Positions 9,271 to 18,610 of a stretch of DNA of 64,000 nt are shown here, in pieces. The translations under genes were made by a program, and so were the position numbers. Every line of letters starts with the position of its first letter. Within the stretch, counting starts at the first letter, position 1. This stretch comes from Aggregatibacter actinomycetemcomitans DSM 8324 (GTDB lineage Bacteria; Pseudomonadota; Gammaproteobacteria; Enterobacterales; Pasteurellaceae), in assembly GCF_000372365.1 (NCBI RefSeq), contig NZ_AQUU01000007.1:176-64175 (forward strand), read 5' to 3'. The notes under the pieces were generated by a model. The model did no database searches, was not told where the DNA came from, and saw nothing but the letters and a program-made list of their open reading frames with translations.

Positions 9271-10269
9271 TTAATTGCGACCTTGTAGAATTTGAGTGAA
9301 TTTTTTCACGGTTTCTTCTTTGTTGGCGATGACGCTCTTATAATCAATCGGAATTGCGCGACTCATGGCTTCTTCGGCAGATGGCAGACCGAATTCAGGA
9401 TTCGGGGCAATGCCTTTTCGTACCGGTAAAGTACCTTCGTGGGCAACAATTTTTTGTGCATCTTCTGAAAGTAAGAAATCAATGAATTTTTGGGCGCCGG
9501 AGAGATTTTTTGTCCCTTTAATAATGGCTGCAGGGCTTGGAATGACTAACATTTCTTTCGGATAAGCGAGTTTTAAGGACGCGCCTTTTCTGATTTTATC
9601 ATTGGTAATGTAGTCAACGGCCAATGATGCCAGTAAGTCACCGGAAGCGGTATCATCCACGACCTGACCGGCGCCTTTACCGATTTTGGTTTTATTTTCT
9701 TTTAACTTTTCAAAGAATTCCCAACCGAAAGTCGATTTCAATAATGACACACTCATATATGAAGTACCGGATAGGGCAGGGTTGGCAATACCGAATGCGC
9801 CTTTAAATTGCGGAGTAAGAATATCCGCCCATTGTGCCGGCGGTTCTTTTTTCACAAAGCGGGTGTTGTAGGCGATACCTAATGTGCCTAAGCGTATCGG
9901 CGTAAAAGAACCGTCGAAATCGGGAATCGGATTAATGATATTTTCTACTTCGGGCGAAATATAAGTTTCTAGCATGCCGGTTTCTTTCATATTGAAGAAG
10001 TCAGGGACTTCACTGGTCCAAATAACATCTGCCATAATCTGACCGGATTCTTTTTCCGTGGCAATTTTTGCCATGAGTTTGCCCGCACCGGCAGATTGAT
10101 AGTCCATCGCAATGTCCGGGTATTTTTCATTAAATTTGGCTTTTAACGCCCCGATGAGGGATTCTTTCATGGAGGTGTAAACGATGAGTTTGTCTTGGGC
10201 GACAGCCATACCGCTGATGGAAAGTCCTAAACTGAGTGCAATTAAGCCTGAGGTGAATTTCTTATTCAT
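9271..10269 (-). CDS. ABC transporter periplasmic substrate-binding protein
   Basis: A 332-residue extracytoplasmic solute-binding protein of the Fbp/spermidine-putrescine-like family. A signal peptide (MNKKFTSGLIALSLGLSISGMAVAQ) with an AVA-Q cleavage site is seen. The mature protein has the VYTSMKESL and DVIWTSEVPDFF ligand-region motifs. The C-terminal tyrosine pair that binds iron in FbpA-type proteins is not seen, which argues against ferric iron. Serines and a lysine in the first motif would suit a phosphorylated or anionic ligand. The adjacent pgtCBA genes suggest a phosphorylated three-carbon compound; this is inference. The ATG at 10269 has AAGGA upstream; a TTG at 10275 is the alternative. 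First gene of the importer operon and its only intact one. Confidence 0.85.
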   Translation of the reverse strand: MNKKFTSGLIALSLGLSISGMAVAQDKLIVYTSMKESLIGALKAKFNEKYPDIAMDYQSAGAGKLMAKIATEKESGQIMADVIWTSEVPDFFNMKETGMLETYISPEVENIINPIPDFDGSFTPIRLGTLGIAYNTRFVKKEPPAQWADILTPQFKGAFGIANPALSGTSYMSVSLLKSTFGWEFFEKLKENKTKIGKGAGQVVDDTASGDLLASLAVDYITNDKIRKGASLKLAYPKEMLVIPSPAAIIKGTKNLSGAQKFIDFLLSEDAQKIVAHEGTLPVRKGIAPNPEFGLPSAEEAMSRAIPIDYKSVIANKEETVKKFTQILQGRN

Positions 10270-10385
10270 AATCAATTCCTTAATTTATCGATGTGAGTGT
10301 ATGAGAGGTACTGCTTGATGAGTTATTCACTGAACAGAAAGTGAAATTCAAACGTACAATAGCACTAATACAAAATAAGAAAAGC

Positions 10386-10454
10386 GGAGTCAAAGAATAG
10401 AAATGAGGCATTTTTGACTCAAATATAGCCTTTTGCTTAAGCTTTTTTGACTCA
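10386..10454. promoter_or_regulatory. Candidate PgtA operators (TTTGACTC repeats)
   Basis: The 373-base gap between the importer operon and pgtC holds three copies of one octamer: GAGTCAAA (10386-10393, inverted), TTTGACTC (10413-10420) and TTTGACTC (10446-10453). The last two extend to TTTTTGACTCA and are exactly 33 bp apart, three helical turns. The position between divergent units suits an operator for the linked response regulator. Apart from AT-rich promoter-like DNA nothing else is seen in this gap. Confidence 0.5.
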
Positions 10455-10642
10455 TTTATGGTTATTATCGGAAATATGACCTAAGAAAATTGCCATGCGT
10501 AACTCAAAATATCGAGAATAGCTAAATTTTAATTATTTGAAATGGATCACAAAAAATATGAATGGATTGGTATTTTATAGAATTTGAGTGGAATTCAAGG
10601 TTAGAATCATTTTATTCAACATATTTCGTATAGGTGATTTAT

Positions 10643-11893
10643 ATGTCAGGGATAAAACGAGGTTATTTTCATTCTCTGCTTGTCGTGCCGGTCATCGCTT
10701 TATTCTGTTTAGGAAGGGCGTATAGCAATGAATTGGTCATTGGTACGACATTTTCACCGGAGTCCCTTTCTTATTTAATTACCGAGTGGGAAAAGCAACC
10801 GAATGCCACGTCGATAAGAATGCTAAACAGAACAAGCAACTCATTAAACAAACTATTTGATGACGAAAAAAACGATAATATTGATCTTGTTTTAAGTTCC
10901 TCTCCTATGCTGTTTTATCACTTGCAGGAAAAACAACGATTGGCTGCTTTGCCGGATAAATTCAGCCAAGGAAAAAAATTCGTACCGGAGATTTTACAAA
11001 AAACAACCGTAGCATTTTCACTATCGGGATGTGGTATTTTTTCCAATGTAGCACTACTGGAAAATGCAGAAGTGGATGTTCCTACTGACTGGTCCGGGCT
11101 TATTTCTCCCAATTTGCAGGGATTGGTTATTATGAGTAGTCCGAGCCGTTCCGATACGACGCACATTATGATTGAGGCATTATTACAGAAACAGGGCTGG
11201 CAGCAAGGTTGGGCATTAATTCATCAAGTTATGGCGAATGTCGGAACCATTTCCTCCCGTAGTTTTGGTGTCGTTGATAAAGTTCAGGCAGGGTTAGGTG
11301 CCGCAGGGATTACCATTGATAATTACGCAAATTTGCTCACACATTACAATGTAGATCCGCATTCAGCTTTGATTTTTAAATATTTTCCGAATTTCCCCGT
11401 TTCTCCGACGTTTATCGCAATAACAACAAATAGTACCAATAGCCGGCAGGCATCGGCGTTTATCCATTTTCTTTTAAGTGATCCTGGGCAAAGTACGTTA
11501 TATCACAGCAAAATGGGAAAATATCCGATTATTCCGTTAGCCAAATCCCATCCGCTATATGCAACTCAACAATTTTTATTTTCCCAACCGACGATTGATT
11601 ATCAGCTGCTGTTAAAACGTCAGGAGGTGGTTAAACTGATGTTTGAGCATCAGATCATTCATCGGTTAGCTCAAATTCAAGAAAACTGGAAAATTCTTTA
11701 TCAAAAGGAACAACAAGCAGGACATCCATTGCCGGAATTGCGGGAAATTTTGACCGCACTTCCTATAACGGAAAAGCAGGCTACTGACGAAAATTATTTG
11801 GAAACGTTTAAGGCAAATGAGGCGTTACTGCATTGGCAACACTTTTTCATGTTACAGCAAATGCGATTTGTCGATACAGTGGAAAAATTATGA
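10643..11893 (+). CDS. pgtC: PgtC-like periplasmic sensing protein
   Basis: A 416-residue periplasmic binding-protein-like component of the phosphoglycerate-type sensing system, thought to pass the ligand signal to the PgtB kinase. It has a signal peptide (residues 1-29, cleavage near AYS-NE) and the SBP-like core with GLVIMSSPSRSDTTH and AGLGAAGITIDNY, then a C-terminal helical extension. ATG at 10643 is preferred because AGGTG (10632-10636) precedes it; a GTG at 10634 overlaps that site. It overlaps pgtB by 4 bases (ATGA), so translation is coupled. In Salmonella the PgtABC proteins induce the PgtP phosphoglycerate permease. Confidence 0.82.
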   Translation: MSGIKRGYFHSLLVVPVIALFCLGRAYSNELVIGTTFSPESLSYLITEWEKQPNATSIRMLNRTSNSLNKLFDDEKNDNIDLVLSSSPMLFYHLQEKQRLAALPDKFSQGKKFVPEILQKTTVAFSLSGCGIFSNVALLENAEVDVPTDWSGLISPNLQGLVIMSSPSRSDTTHIMIEALLQKQGWQQGWALIHQVMANVGTISSRSFGVVDKVQAGLGAAGITIDNYANLLTHYNVDPHSALIFKYFPNFPVSPTFIAITTNSTNSRQASAFIHFLLSDPGQSTLYHSKMGKYPIIPLAKSHPLYATQQFLFSQPTIDYQLLLKRQEVVKLMFEHQIIHRLAQIQENWKILYQKEQQAGHPLPELREILTALPITEKQATDENYLETFKANEALLHWQHFFMLQQMRFVDTVEKL

Positions 11894-13872
11894 AAAAATG
11901 GCTTAAACGCTTGGATATTAGCACAAGTTTACAACTATCACTTATTATCAGCGCGTTGTTTTGCCTGTTTATCGGTGCCGTCGGTTTATATACATGGCAT
12001 CAGCAACGGATAGAAATTGATCTTGCTATTGATCAGAATTTTCCAAAGATTCAAGCCGCTTTCCGCATGGAGGAACAAATTAATTTATTGGAAAATACAT
12101 TATTAAATGCAAATAATATTCGAAATACAGAAGAAAAAATTAAATGGTTTAATGCGTTACAGAAACAAATTAAAACGCTAAAAGACATGACCCAATCATT
12201 AAATGAAGATTTGAATGATGAAATTTCCACTATCGTAATTGAACAAGCCAATCTTCTACAAGAGTTATCATTAAATATTGATAATCAATTAATCTTAAAT
12301 ACGAAATTTAATAAAACGTTATCGGAAATAAATTGGTTGCATAATGATTTTCGAGATGAATTTACGGCGTTGTTGCAGGAAATTGTTTGGCAACAAACAA
12401 CATTAGCCAATCATCTTACTGATAATTTAACTAGATCTAAACAAATCGAACAACTTAGAGAATTCCAGCATGAATTATTGTTACTTTATGATTTCCTTAC
12501 TTATGAAGAACAAATTGTCACGGAACTAAAACAACATATCGTCAGCCGCTCTGATTATTCATTAGTTGCACTCACAAATTCCCTTAATTATTTAAAGAAT
12601 TTAATTGATCAAAAAGTTAAGTCTTTAGATAAACATACTTCAAGTTATACGATTAAACAAATTATTGAGTCCTTGCTGGCTATCGGAGAAAATGAACAAT
12701 CGTTACCTCATTTATTAGTTGAAAGAAAACAACTGGATATTTCCCAACGGCAATTAATGAATGAAAGTGAATTGGTCATTTCTAAATTAAGAAGGAAAAT
12801 TAACAGTCAGATTGGTGATAATCAAAAACAATTAGAATTGTTTCATTATTTAATAAATAAAAGCACCAGAATAAATGGCTTGATTATTCTGTCTGCCGTC
12901 TTATTTGTTTTTCTTTTTGTTGCAGCAATTAATTTTTATTATATTCGACGGAGATTAATAGGGCGTTTTCAATCTCTTAATCAATCTGTTGAACGGCTTA
13001 TTAACGGCGAATCTTCCGTTAAAATTTCAGTTTATGGTAATGATGAATTAGGGCGTATCGCAAAATTATTGCGATTATTTTTATTTGAAGTTAACACAAA
13101 AAATGAAGAATTAGAAAGAAGAAATCAAATTTTATTAAATGAAATTAGTGAACGTATTGCAATCCAGGAAAAACTTATCAATACACAACAAGAACTAATT
13201 CAAGCGGCAAAATTAGCGGTAGTAGGACAAACTTTGACATCTATTAGCCATGAAATCACACAACCGCTAAATGCAATGAATGCGTATATTTTCAGTACAA
13301 AAAGAGCGGTCAAAAATAATGATGTTTTTTCTGCGAATAACTATTTAGAGAAAATAGAAAATTTAGTGGAGCGTACGGCGCTGGTGGTGAAAAGACTGCG
13401 CCATTTTTCCCGCCAAACCACAAATACATTACAGAAAATTAATTTATTGATGTGTATAAATAATGCGTGGGATTTACTTGAGCCAAAACATAAATATCTG
13501 AATGCTCGGTTATCTCTTCCTACAGATTTACCTGATGTATTAGGTGATGAAATTTTATTAGAGCAAGTATTTGTGAATATTTTCCTGAACTCACTGGAAG
13601 CTATGCAGCATGAAAAACCGGAGATTGAGATAAAAATACAAAATATATCGGATCAGAGAGTAGAATTATGGGTTTCTGATAATGGTTCCGGTTGGCCGTT
13701 GTCAGATAAATTACTACAACCTTTCTCCAGTAGTAAATCCATTAATTTAGGCTTAGGATTATCAATAAGTCTATCCATTATGCAACAATGTCAAGGAAAC
13801 TTATTAATTGCTTCTACATTGACAAAAAATGCGCTGGTTATTTTGGAATTTAAGGTGGTAGATAATGTTTAA
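11890..13872 (+). CDS. pgtB: PgtB-like sensor histidine kinase
   Basis: A 660-residue inner-membrane kinase. TM1 lies at about residues 13-35, followed by a long periplasmic helical sensor region, TM2 at about 327-352, HAMP at about 353-405 and a coiled coil. The dimerisation/phosphorylation motif SISHEITQPLNAM has His454. The ATPase domain has the N box NIFLNSLEAM, the G1 box DNGSGWP and the G2 box GLGLS. It sits between pgtC (4-base overlap) and pgtA (8-base overlap). Markedly AT-rich, and no uptake signal was seen in it, unlike most genes in the window. Confidence 0.87.
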   Translation: MKKWLKRLDISTSLQLSLIISALFCLFIGAVGLYTWHQQRIEIDLAIDQNFPKIQAAFRMEEQINLLENTLLNANNIRNTEEKIKWFNALQKQIKTLKDMTQSLNEDLNDEISTIVIEQANLLQELSLNIDNQLILNTKFNKTLSEINWLHNDFRDEFTALLQEIVWQQTTLANHLTDNLTRSKQIEQLREFQHELLLLYDFLTYEEQIVTELKQHIVSRSDYSLVALTNSLNYLKNLIDQKVKSLDKHTSSYTIKQIIESLLAIGENEQSLPHLLVERKQLDISQRQLMNESELVISKLRRKINSQIGDNQKQLELFHYLINKSTRINGLIILSAVLFVFLFVAAINFYYIRRRLIGRFQSLNQSVERLINGESSVKISVYGNDELGRIAKLLRLFLFEVNTKNEELERRNQILLNEISERIAIQEKLINTQQELIQAAKLAVVGQTLTSISHEITQPLNAMNAYIFSTKRAVKNNDVFSANNYLEKIENLVERTALVVKRLRHFSRQTTNTLQKINLLMCINNAWDLLEPKHKYLNARLSLPTDLPDVLGDEILLEQVFVNIFLNSLEAMQHEKPEIEIKIQNISDQRVELWVSDNGSGWPLSDKLLQPFSSSKSINLGLGLSISLSIMQQCQGNLLIASTLTKNALVILEFKVVDNV

Positions 13873-15116
13873 TTATCAGAATAATGTTTTATTAATTGAT
13901 GATGATTTTGATATTTTGGAATCGTATGCCGATTTATTACAACAAGAAGGCTATTCTGTATTTGCAACTGCCGAACCTAAAGAGATTATTAATCAAATTC
14001 CGGAAAATTGGTATGGCGTTGTGATTTGCGACGTATTATTGCTGGGCATTTCAGGATTAGATGTATTAGATCGAATGATTGAAATGGATAGCCAAATTCC
14101 GGTGATTATGATTACCGGGCATGGTGATGTTCCCATGGCGGTAGAAGCTGTCAAGAAAGGGGCGACAAATTTCTTTGAAAAACCGGTTTCCCCTGAAAAA
14201 TTACTTATTCAAGTCGATAACGCTTTAAAAAAACGGAAAAAGGTGATTGAAAAGCGCCAATGGCAAATGGAAAAAATTAATGACGTTTTTATTGGCAGCA
14301 GTGTTTGGATTAACGAGTTAAAAAAACAATTACAGAAGCTGGCCAATTCGAATCTACCGGTTTTTATTTGGGGAGAGATTGGCACCGGTCGTCATTTAGC
14401 GGCTACTTATCTGCATAAATTAAGCGATCGAAAAACACTACCGATGGTTTTTCATGAATGTACACAAAATGATAATATTAATATTATTGAGCTAATTAAA
14501 GAAACAAAATCAGGGACTTTAATTATTAAGAATGTGCATTATCTTCCTGTTGAAGAACAACAATATTTAATTCAGATTTTACATCATGACGAGAGTCAAT
14601 TCCGTTTAATTTTGCTTAGTGATATAGAACTTAACGAATTAATTCGCTGTCGGCAGATAAGTACCGAGTTTTATTATTTTTTTTATTTATACTCAAATTG
14701 AAATGCTGCCGTTACGTAAACATATCACTGATGTGGCAGATATTTTTACTCATTATGTGAAAAATATTTGTGTCAGATTAAATAAACCCATCGTAATCCC
14801 GGATAAAAAAATGTTGCAAAATTTACGCAATAAAGAATGGCATGGAAATGTGAAAGAATTGATTAACGTCGCGGAACTTTATGCAATCGGCTTACTTTCT
14901 CATATTCCTTTGGTGGTTCCTCCTGTATTTAATGATTCGCAGATGAGTTCTTTAGATGAACAATTGAATCAATATGAAAAACAACTTATTGAAGATGCTC
15001 TTGTTTTTTATCAGGGGAAAATTAATGACGTAGTTAAACACCTCAATATTCCCAGAAAGAAACTTTACTTACGCATGAAAAAATATGGGTTGGATAAGAA
15101 AAGTTATAAATTATAA
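13865..15116 (+). pseudogene. pgtA: PgtA-like response regulator, frameshifted at T8
   Basis: The partner of PgtB. Frame 1 (13865-14701) encodes a receiver with LLIDDDFD, Asp56 in CDVLL, a Thr in MITGHGD and FFEKPVSPEK, then a degenerate AAA+ region (FIWGEIGTGRHLAATYL) with no GAFTGA sigma-54 contact loop. Frame 2 (usable from 14677) gives TQIEMLPLRKHITDVADIF and a Fis-like helix-turn-helix (IPRKKLYLRMKKYGL) ending at 15116. The frames join at eight consecutive T (14677-14684); seven T would restore a protein of about 416 residues, the PgtA length. It may be a real null, slippage-rescued, phase-variable or a sequencing error. Confidence 0.83.
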
Positions 15117-15120
15117 ATCG

Positions 15121-15165
15121 AAAAGTGCGGTCAAAATCCATGGCGTTTTCTAACCGCACTTTTTT
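15121..15165. terminator. Bidirectional terminator built from inverted uptake signals
   Basis: AAAAGTGCGGT (15121-15131) faces ACCGCACTTTTTT (15153-15165), two opposed uptake-signal cores forming a stem with T-runs on each strand. It sits between convergent pgtA and queF. Confidence 0.75.
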
Positions 15166-16003
15166 ACTGCCGTGCCAGTCGTAAATTCGGTGGTAAAGGT
15201 TCAAAGTTGGAGCGGTATGGGTTGATGTCCAACCCGCCGCGGCGGGTGTAGCGCGCGTAAACGGTGAGTTTTTCCGGTTTGGCGTAGTGCATGAGATCGC
15301 AGAAAATGCGTTCGACGCATTGTTCGTGGAATTCGTTGTGTTGACGAAATGAGATGATGTAGCGTAGCAGTTGTTCGCGATTGATTTGCTTGCCCACATA
15401 ATGAATTTGCAGGCTGCCCCAGTCCGGTTGTTGGGTAATAAGGCAGTTGGATTTGAGCAAATGGCTGACCAGCGTTTCTTCCACAACATCGCTGCTCGTG
15501 CAATCTTTCAGCCATTCCGCATTAAACGCATAATCCTCAATATCAATATCCAGCCCGTCAATACAGTCGCCATGTAACATCGCAATGGGTTGATCCGTAT
15601 AATTCGCCAGTGAATTTAACCGCACTTTGACTTCACCCTTGGCGCAATCTTGTAAATCCTGTTGCAAAATGTGCTGAACATCAGCTAAATCGGCAAATTT
15701 TGTTTGGTTGAAGCTGTTTAAATACAGTTTAAAACTTTTCGATTCGATCAAATTTTCACTGCGAAAATCAATTTGCACATCGGCGATCGCCACCTGCGGC
15801 ACGCCTTTCGGGTTCAGCCATGAAATTTCATACGCGGTCCAAATGTCGGCGCCGGTGGAAAACGGCTGGATTTGCGTAATGCCCAACGAGTCACGATTGA
15901 GGTGGCGTGGCACGGGTTGTAATAAAGTGCGGTCATATTTTTCCGCATATTTTGTTTGCTGACCGAGTTTTAAGGCGTTCAGGCTGGGGTCTTGGTAGTG
16001 CAT
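15164..16003 (-). CDS. queF: NADPH-dependent 7-cyano-7-deazaguanine reductase
   Basis: QueF, 279 residues, reduces preQ0 to preQ1 in queuosine synthesis. This is the long bimodular type: an N-terminal T-fold half with [17 protein letters not shown], and a C-terminal half with the catalytic Cys in [13 protein letters not shown] and the [10 protein letters not shown] stretch. The ATG at 16003 (MHYQDPSLN) gives the usual length; an in-frame ATG at 16051 lies inside the upstream gene. It follows the DUF2310 gene closely, probably as one operon. Confidence 0.95.
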   Translation of the reverse strand: MHYQDPSLNALKLGQQTKYAEKYDRTLLQPVPRHLNRDSLGITQIQPFSTGADIWTAYEISWLNPKGVPQVAIADVQIDFRSENLIESKSFKLYLNSFNQTKFADLADVQHILQQDLQDCAKGEVKVRLNSLANYTDQPIAMLHGDCIDGLDIDIEDYAFNAEWLKDCTSSDVVEETLVSHLLKSNCLITQQPDWGSLQIHYVGKQINREQLLRYIISFRQHNEFHEQCVERIFCDLMHYAKPEKLTVYARYTRRGGLDINPYRSNFEPLPPNLRLARQ

Positions 16004-16011
16004 AATTTTTC

Positions 16012-16794
16012 TTATTGCCAATGCCATGAGAGGTTTGAAACGAGGCGACAATGATCACATTTAAAATATAAGAAGTCAAAAAGCGGGTGGCTTAACGTCC
16101 ATTTTCTTTTACATAACGGACAGCGTGATTGCAGCTCCGCTTCACAGCTTTTTCCACCGATGCGGTATAAATAATAGTAAGTAGGAATGCCGCTGTGTCG
16201 CTCAATTTCCTGCGTTAGATGGTAACCATGCTTAAACAGCGTGCTTTGGGTGTCTGAAATTTGCACCAAAGCCTGTTGTTCCAACACGGAACCGTTCATT
16301 TGCAATTGATCGCACGCCTGCCAATTTTCCTGCCATTTAACCAAATCCATTGCTAAGTGCGGTATGTTTTTCAGTTGTTTATACAGCGGAATCGGTTGCA
16401 GGGATTCACCGCTTTGCAGGGGAGAACAAGACTGCAAATAGGTGGTGTAGAGCAGTTGCCAAGCGGGTGTTTCCGTGGCGGTGATTTCAGAATTGAGATC
16501 TTCCGCCACAATATGAAAACTCTCAAAAGATACACCGCACTTTTCTGCCGTTTGAAGGGCATCGTTCACCGGTTGATTGTTAAATTCCGCTAAAAGAGAG
16601 GTTTGCTCGGGGCAGGTGACACGCACTGCCAAGCCTTGTTGGTTTTTCTGTTCGGCGACAAATTGTGGAATTTCACGCCCGATAATTTGCCCGTTATAAC
16701 GCCATTGCTCGATAATTTGGTTAACGCAATAGCTTTGTTGTTCCAAGTGAAATTGATTGTTTTGGCGAGAGAAAAAAGCGTCGATTAAATACAT
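16012..16794 (-). CDS. DUF2310 zinc-ribbon protein
   Basis: A 260-residue uncharacterised protein of the DUF2310 family (described as Zn-ribbon-containing, possibly nucleic-acid-binding). The C-terminus carries a four-cysteine ribbon: CPLCKRKW then FKCDHCRL. The N-terminal part has no recognised motif. It ends 9 bases before queF and is divergent from yqcC-truC, so it sits among tRNA-modification genes; a role in RNA metabolism is a guess from context. Start taken at ATG 16794 (MYLIDAFF); the ATG at 16806 is possible. Confidence 0.75.
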   Translation of the reverse strand: MYLIDAFFSRQNNQFHLEQQSYCVNQIIEQWRYNGQIIGREIPQFVAEQKNQQGLAVRVTCPEQTSLLAEFNNQPVNDALQTAEKCGVSFESFHIVAEDLNSEITATETPAWQLLYTTYLQSCSPLQSGESLQPIPLYKQLKNIPHLAMDLVKWQENWQACDQLQMNGSVLEQQALVQISDTQSTLFKHGYHLTQEIERHSGIPTYYYLYRIGGKSCEAELQSRCPLCKRKWTLSHPLFDFLYFKCDHCRLVSNLSWHWQ

Positions 16795-16900
16795 AGCGGA
16801 TAACATTAAATTTTAAAAAGCGAATTCTACACTAAATTCGTCGCGCTGGCGTAAAAACGGCAAATCTTCTACAATGAGCCGTTTTTTACGAGGTATTTTT

Positions 16901-17215
16901 ATGTATCAACAAACCCGGTTACATTTACAAAATTTGCAGAAAACCATGGAGCGTTTGGCACTGTGGCAAACCATGCCGCTGCAGGAAGACGCTTTTTTGA
17001 GTGAACAACCTTTTGCGTTGGATACCATGAGTCCGACGGAATGGCTGCAATGGATTTTTATTCCGCGTATGTACGCATTGTTGGAAAGCCAAGCGCCGTT
17101 GCCGAGCCAAATTGCCATCAGTCCGTATTTAGAGGAAGCGTTAAAGGAAGATGGTTATTTGGCGGAGTTATTGCTCCCGATCATTGAAATCGAAAAGTTG
17201 CTGCAACAACAATGA
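16901..17215 (+). CDS. yqcC: YqcC family protein
   Basis: A 104-residue DUF446/YqcC protein, mostly helical, function unknown. It overlaps truC by 4 bases (ATGA), the arrangement found in E. coli. The ATG at 16901 is chosen because of the ACGAGG before it; an upstream GTG/ATG-type extension is untypical. The strict pairing suggests a role with TruC. Confidence 0.88.
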   Translation: MYQQTRLHLQNLQKTMERLALWQTMPLQEDAFLSEQPFALDTMSPTEWLQWIFIPRMYALLESQAPLPSQIAISPYLEEALKEDGYLAELLLPIIEIEKLLQQQ

Positions 17216-17925
17216 ATTTAGCGATTTTGTATCAGGATGATGTACTGGTTGCGGTGAATAAGCCGGCGGGCATGTTGGTGCATCGCAGTTGGCTTGATCG
17301 CCATGAAACACAATTTGTGATGCAAATCTTGCGCGATCAAATCGGGCAGTTGGTGTATCCCTTTCATCGTTTGGATCGCCCTACATCAGGCGTATTGTTG
17401 TTTGCGTTGAACAGCGAAACGGCAAATTTGGTATGTCACCAATTTGAGCAAAAACAAACGGAAAAACAGTATCTAGCAGTGGTTCGTGGCTATGTGACAG
17501 GGCAGGGTGAAATTGATTATCCGTTGAAAGTGCAGTTGGATAAAATCGCCGATAAGTTCGCACAGCAGGATAAAGCACCGCAAAGTGCGGTTACTTTTTA
17601 CGACGGATTGAAAACCGTTGAAATGCCTTATGGCGTGGGGCGTTATGCCGCTTCTCGCTATTCGTTGGTTCGCTTAACGCCGAAAACTGGGCGCAAGCAC
17701 CAGCTTCGTCGTCACATGAAACATATTTTTCATCCGATTTTAGGTGATACGCAATACGGCGATTTGCATCAAAATCGTGCTTTAACGGAACACATCGGTT
17801 GTTCCCGTTTAATGTTACACGCCGAAAAATTAACCTTTGTTCACCCGCTGACAGGACAACCGATAACCATTGAAGCGGGATTGGATGAACAATGGAAACA
17901 TTTAATGCGGACATTTCAGTGGTAA
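17212..17925 (+). CDS. truC: tRNA pseudouridine(65) synthase
   Basis: A 237-residue RluA-family pseudouridine synthase acting on U65 of tRNA. The catalytic motif HRLDRPTSGVLLFAL has the active Asp near residue 54. KTGRKHQLRRHMKHI is the second conserved RluA motif. N-terminal VAVNKPAGMLVHRS is typical. Translationally coupled to yqcC. Confidence 0.94.
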   Translation: MNLAILYQDDVLVAVNKPAGMLVHRSWLDRHETQFVMQILRDQIGQLVYPFHRLDRPTSGVLLFALNSETANLVCHQFEQKQTEKQYLAVVRGYVTGQGEIDYPLKVQLDKIADKFAQQDKAPQSAVTFYDGLKTVEMPYGVGRYAASRYSLVRLTPKTGRKHQLRRHMKHIFHPILGDTQYGDLHQNRALTEHIGCSRLMLHAEKLTFVHPLTGQPITIEAGLDEQWKHLMRTFQW

Positions 17926-17978
17926 AAAACAGTTAAAAAAACGACCGCACTTTTTGTATAAATAATAAAGGAAATGCA

Positions 17979-18143
17979 ATGTTAGATAACGATTTATTAC
18001 ATTTAACCCATGAACAGCAGCAACTTGCCGTGGAAAAAATTCAGGAATTAATGGCGCAAGGCGTGGGCAGCGGCGAGGCTATCGCTTTAGTGGCAAAAAA
18101 GTCACGGGAACAAAATCGGGCAGATAAAGCAAAAGAGAAGTAA
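17979..18143 (+). CDS. YoaH family (UPF0181) small protein
   Basis: A 54-residue protein. The motif [20 protein letters not shown], followed by [15 protein letters not shown], is diagnostic for the UPF0181/YoaH family. AAAGGA precedes the ATG. Function unknown. It lies between truC and cspD, as in H. influenzae. Short genes like this are often skipped. Confidence 0.9.
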   Translation: MLDNDLLHLTHEQQQLAVEKIQELMAQGVGSGEAIALVAKKSREQNRADKAKEK

Positions 18144-18333
18144 TTGCTGAAGTGTTTTTGCAGCAAAATTTTAATAATTTTTGTGATCTCTGTTTGATTT
18201 TGAGACTTTTTTTATTGCGCAACCAACAAATTTACTTAATATAACTGCCAGCAAATCAAGGTGATAGGGCATTTTGTCTTATTGAAGTAAATGTAGTTCT
18301 ATAAGGACTAAAAAACCATAAGAGGTTTGAATT

Positions 18334-18543
18334 ATGGAAGTTGGTGTTGTTAAATGGTTTAATAATGCAAAAGGATTTGGCTTTATTTCCGTTGAAGGCA
18401 GTGATACCGATATCTTTGCACATTATTCAGTGATTGAAATGGAAGGGTATCGTTCATTAAAAGCAGGTCAAAAAGTCCGGTTTGAAGTGATTCACGGCGA
18501 CAAAGGTTCTCACGCGACAAAAATCATTCCCGTTGTAGAATAA
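18334..18543 (+). CDS. cspD: Cold-shock-like protein CspD
   Basis: A 69-residue single OB-fold nucleic-acid-binding protein. RNP1 is KGFGFI and RNP2 is DIFAHY. The YRSLKAGQKVRFEV stretch and the length favour CspD (a stationary-phase inhibitor of replication in E. coli) over CspA. A 190-base leader separates it from the previous gene. It ends in a terminator shared with matP. Confidence 0.9.
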   Translation: MEVGVVKWFNNAKGFGFISVEGSDTDIFAHYSVIEMEGYRSLKAGQKVRFEVIHGDKGSHATKIIPVVE

Positions 18544-18577
18544 TTAAAGATTCCTTATTAGTAGTCATTAGAAGTAC

Positions 18578-18610
18578 AAAGACAAGCCCTTGATGGACTT
18601 GTCTTTTTTT
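18578..18610. terminator. Bidirectional terminator cspD/matP
   Basis: AAAGACAAG-CCC pairs with GGA-CTTGTCTTT and a T-run follows. It overlaps the matP stop codon, so it can serve both convergent genes. Confidence 0.8.

Noticed and set aside
9271-10269. Ferric-iron-binding protein FbpA/AfuA
   Set aside because: The C-terminal tyrosine pair and iron-ligand context are not seen, and the neighbours point to a phosphorylated ligand.
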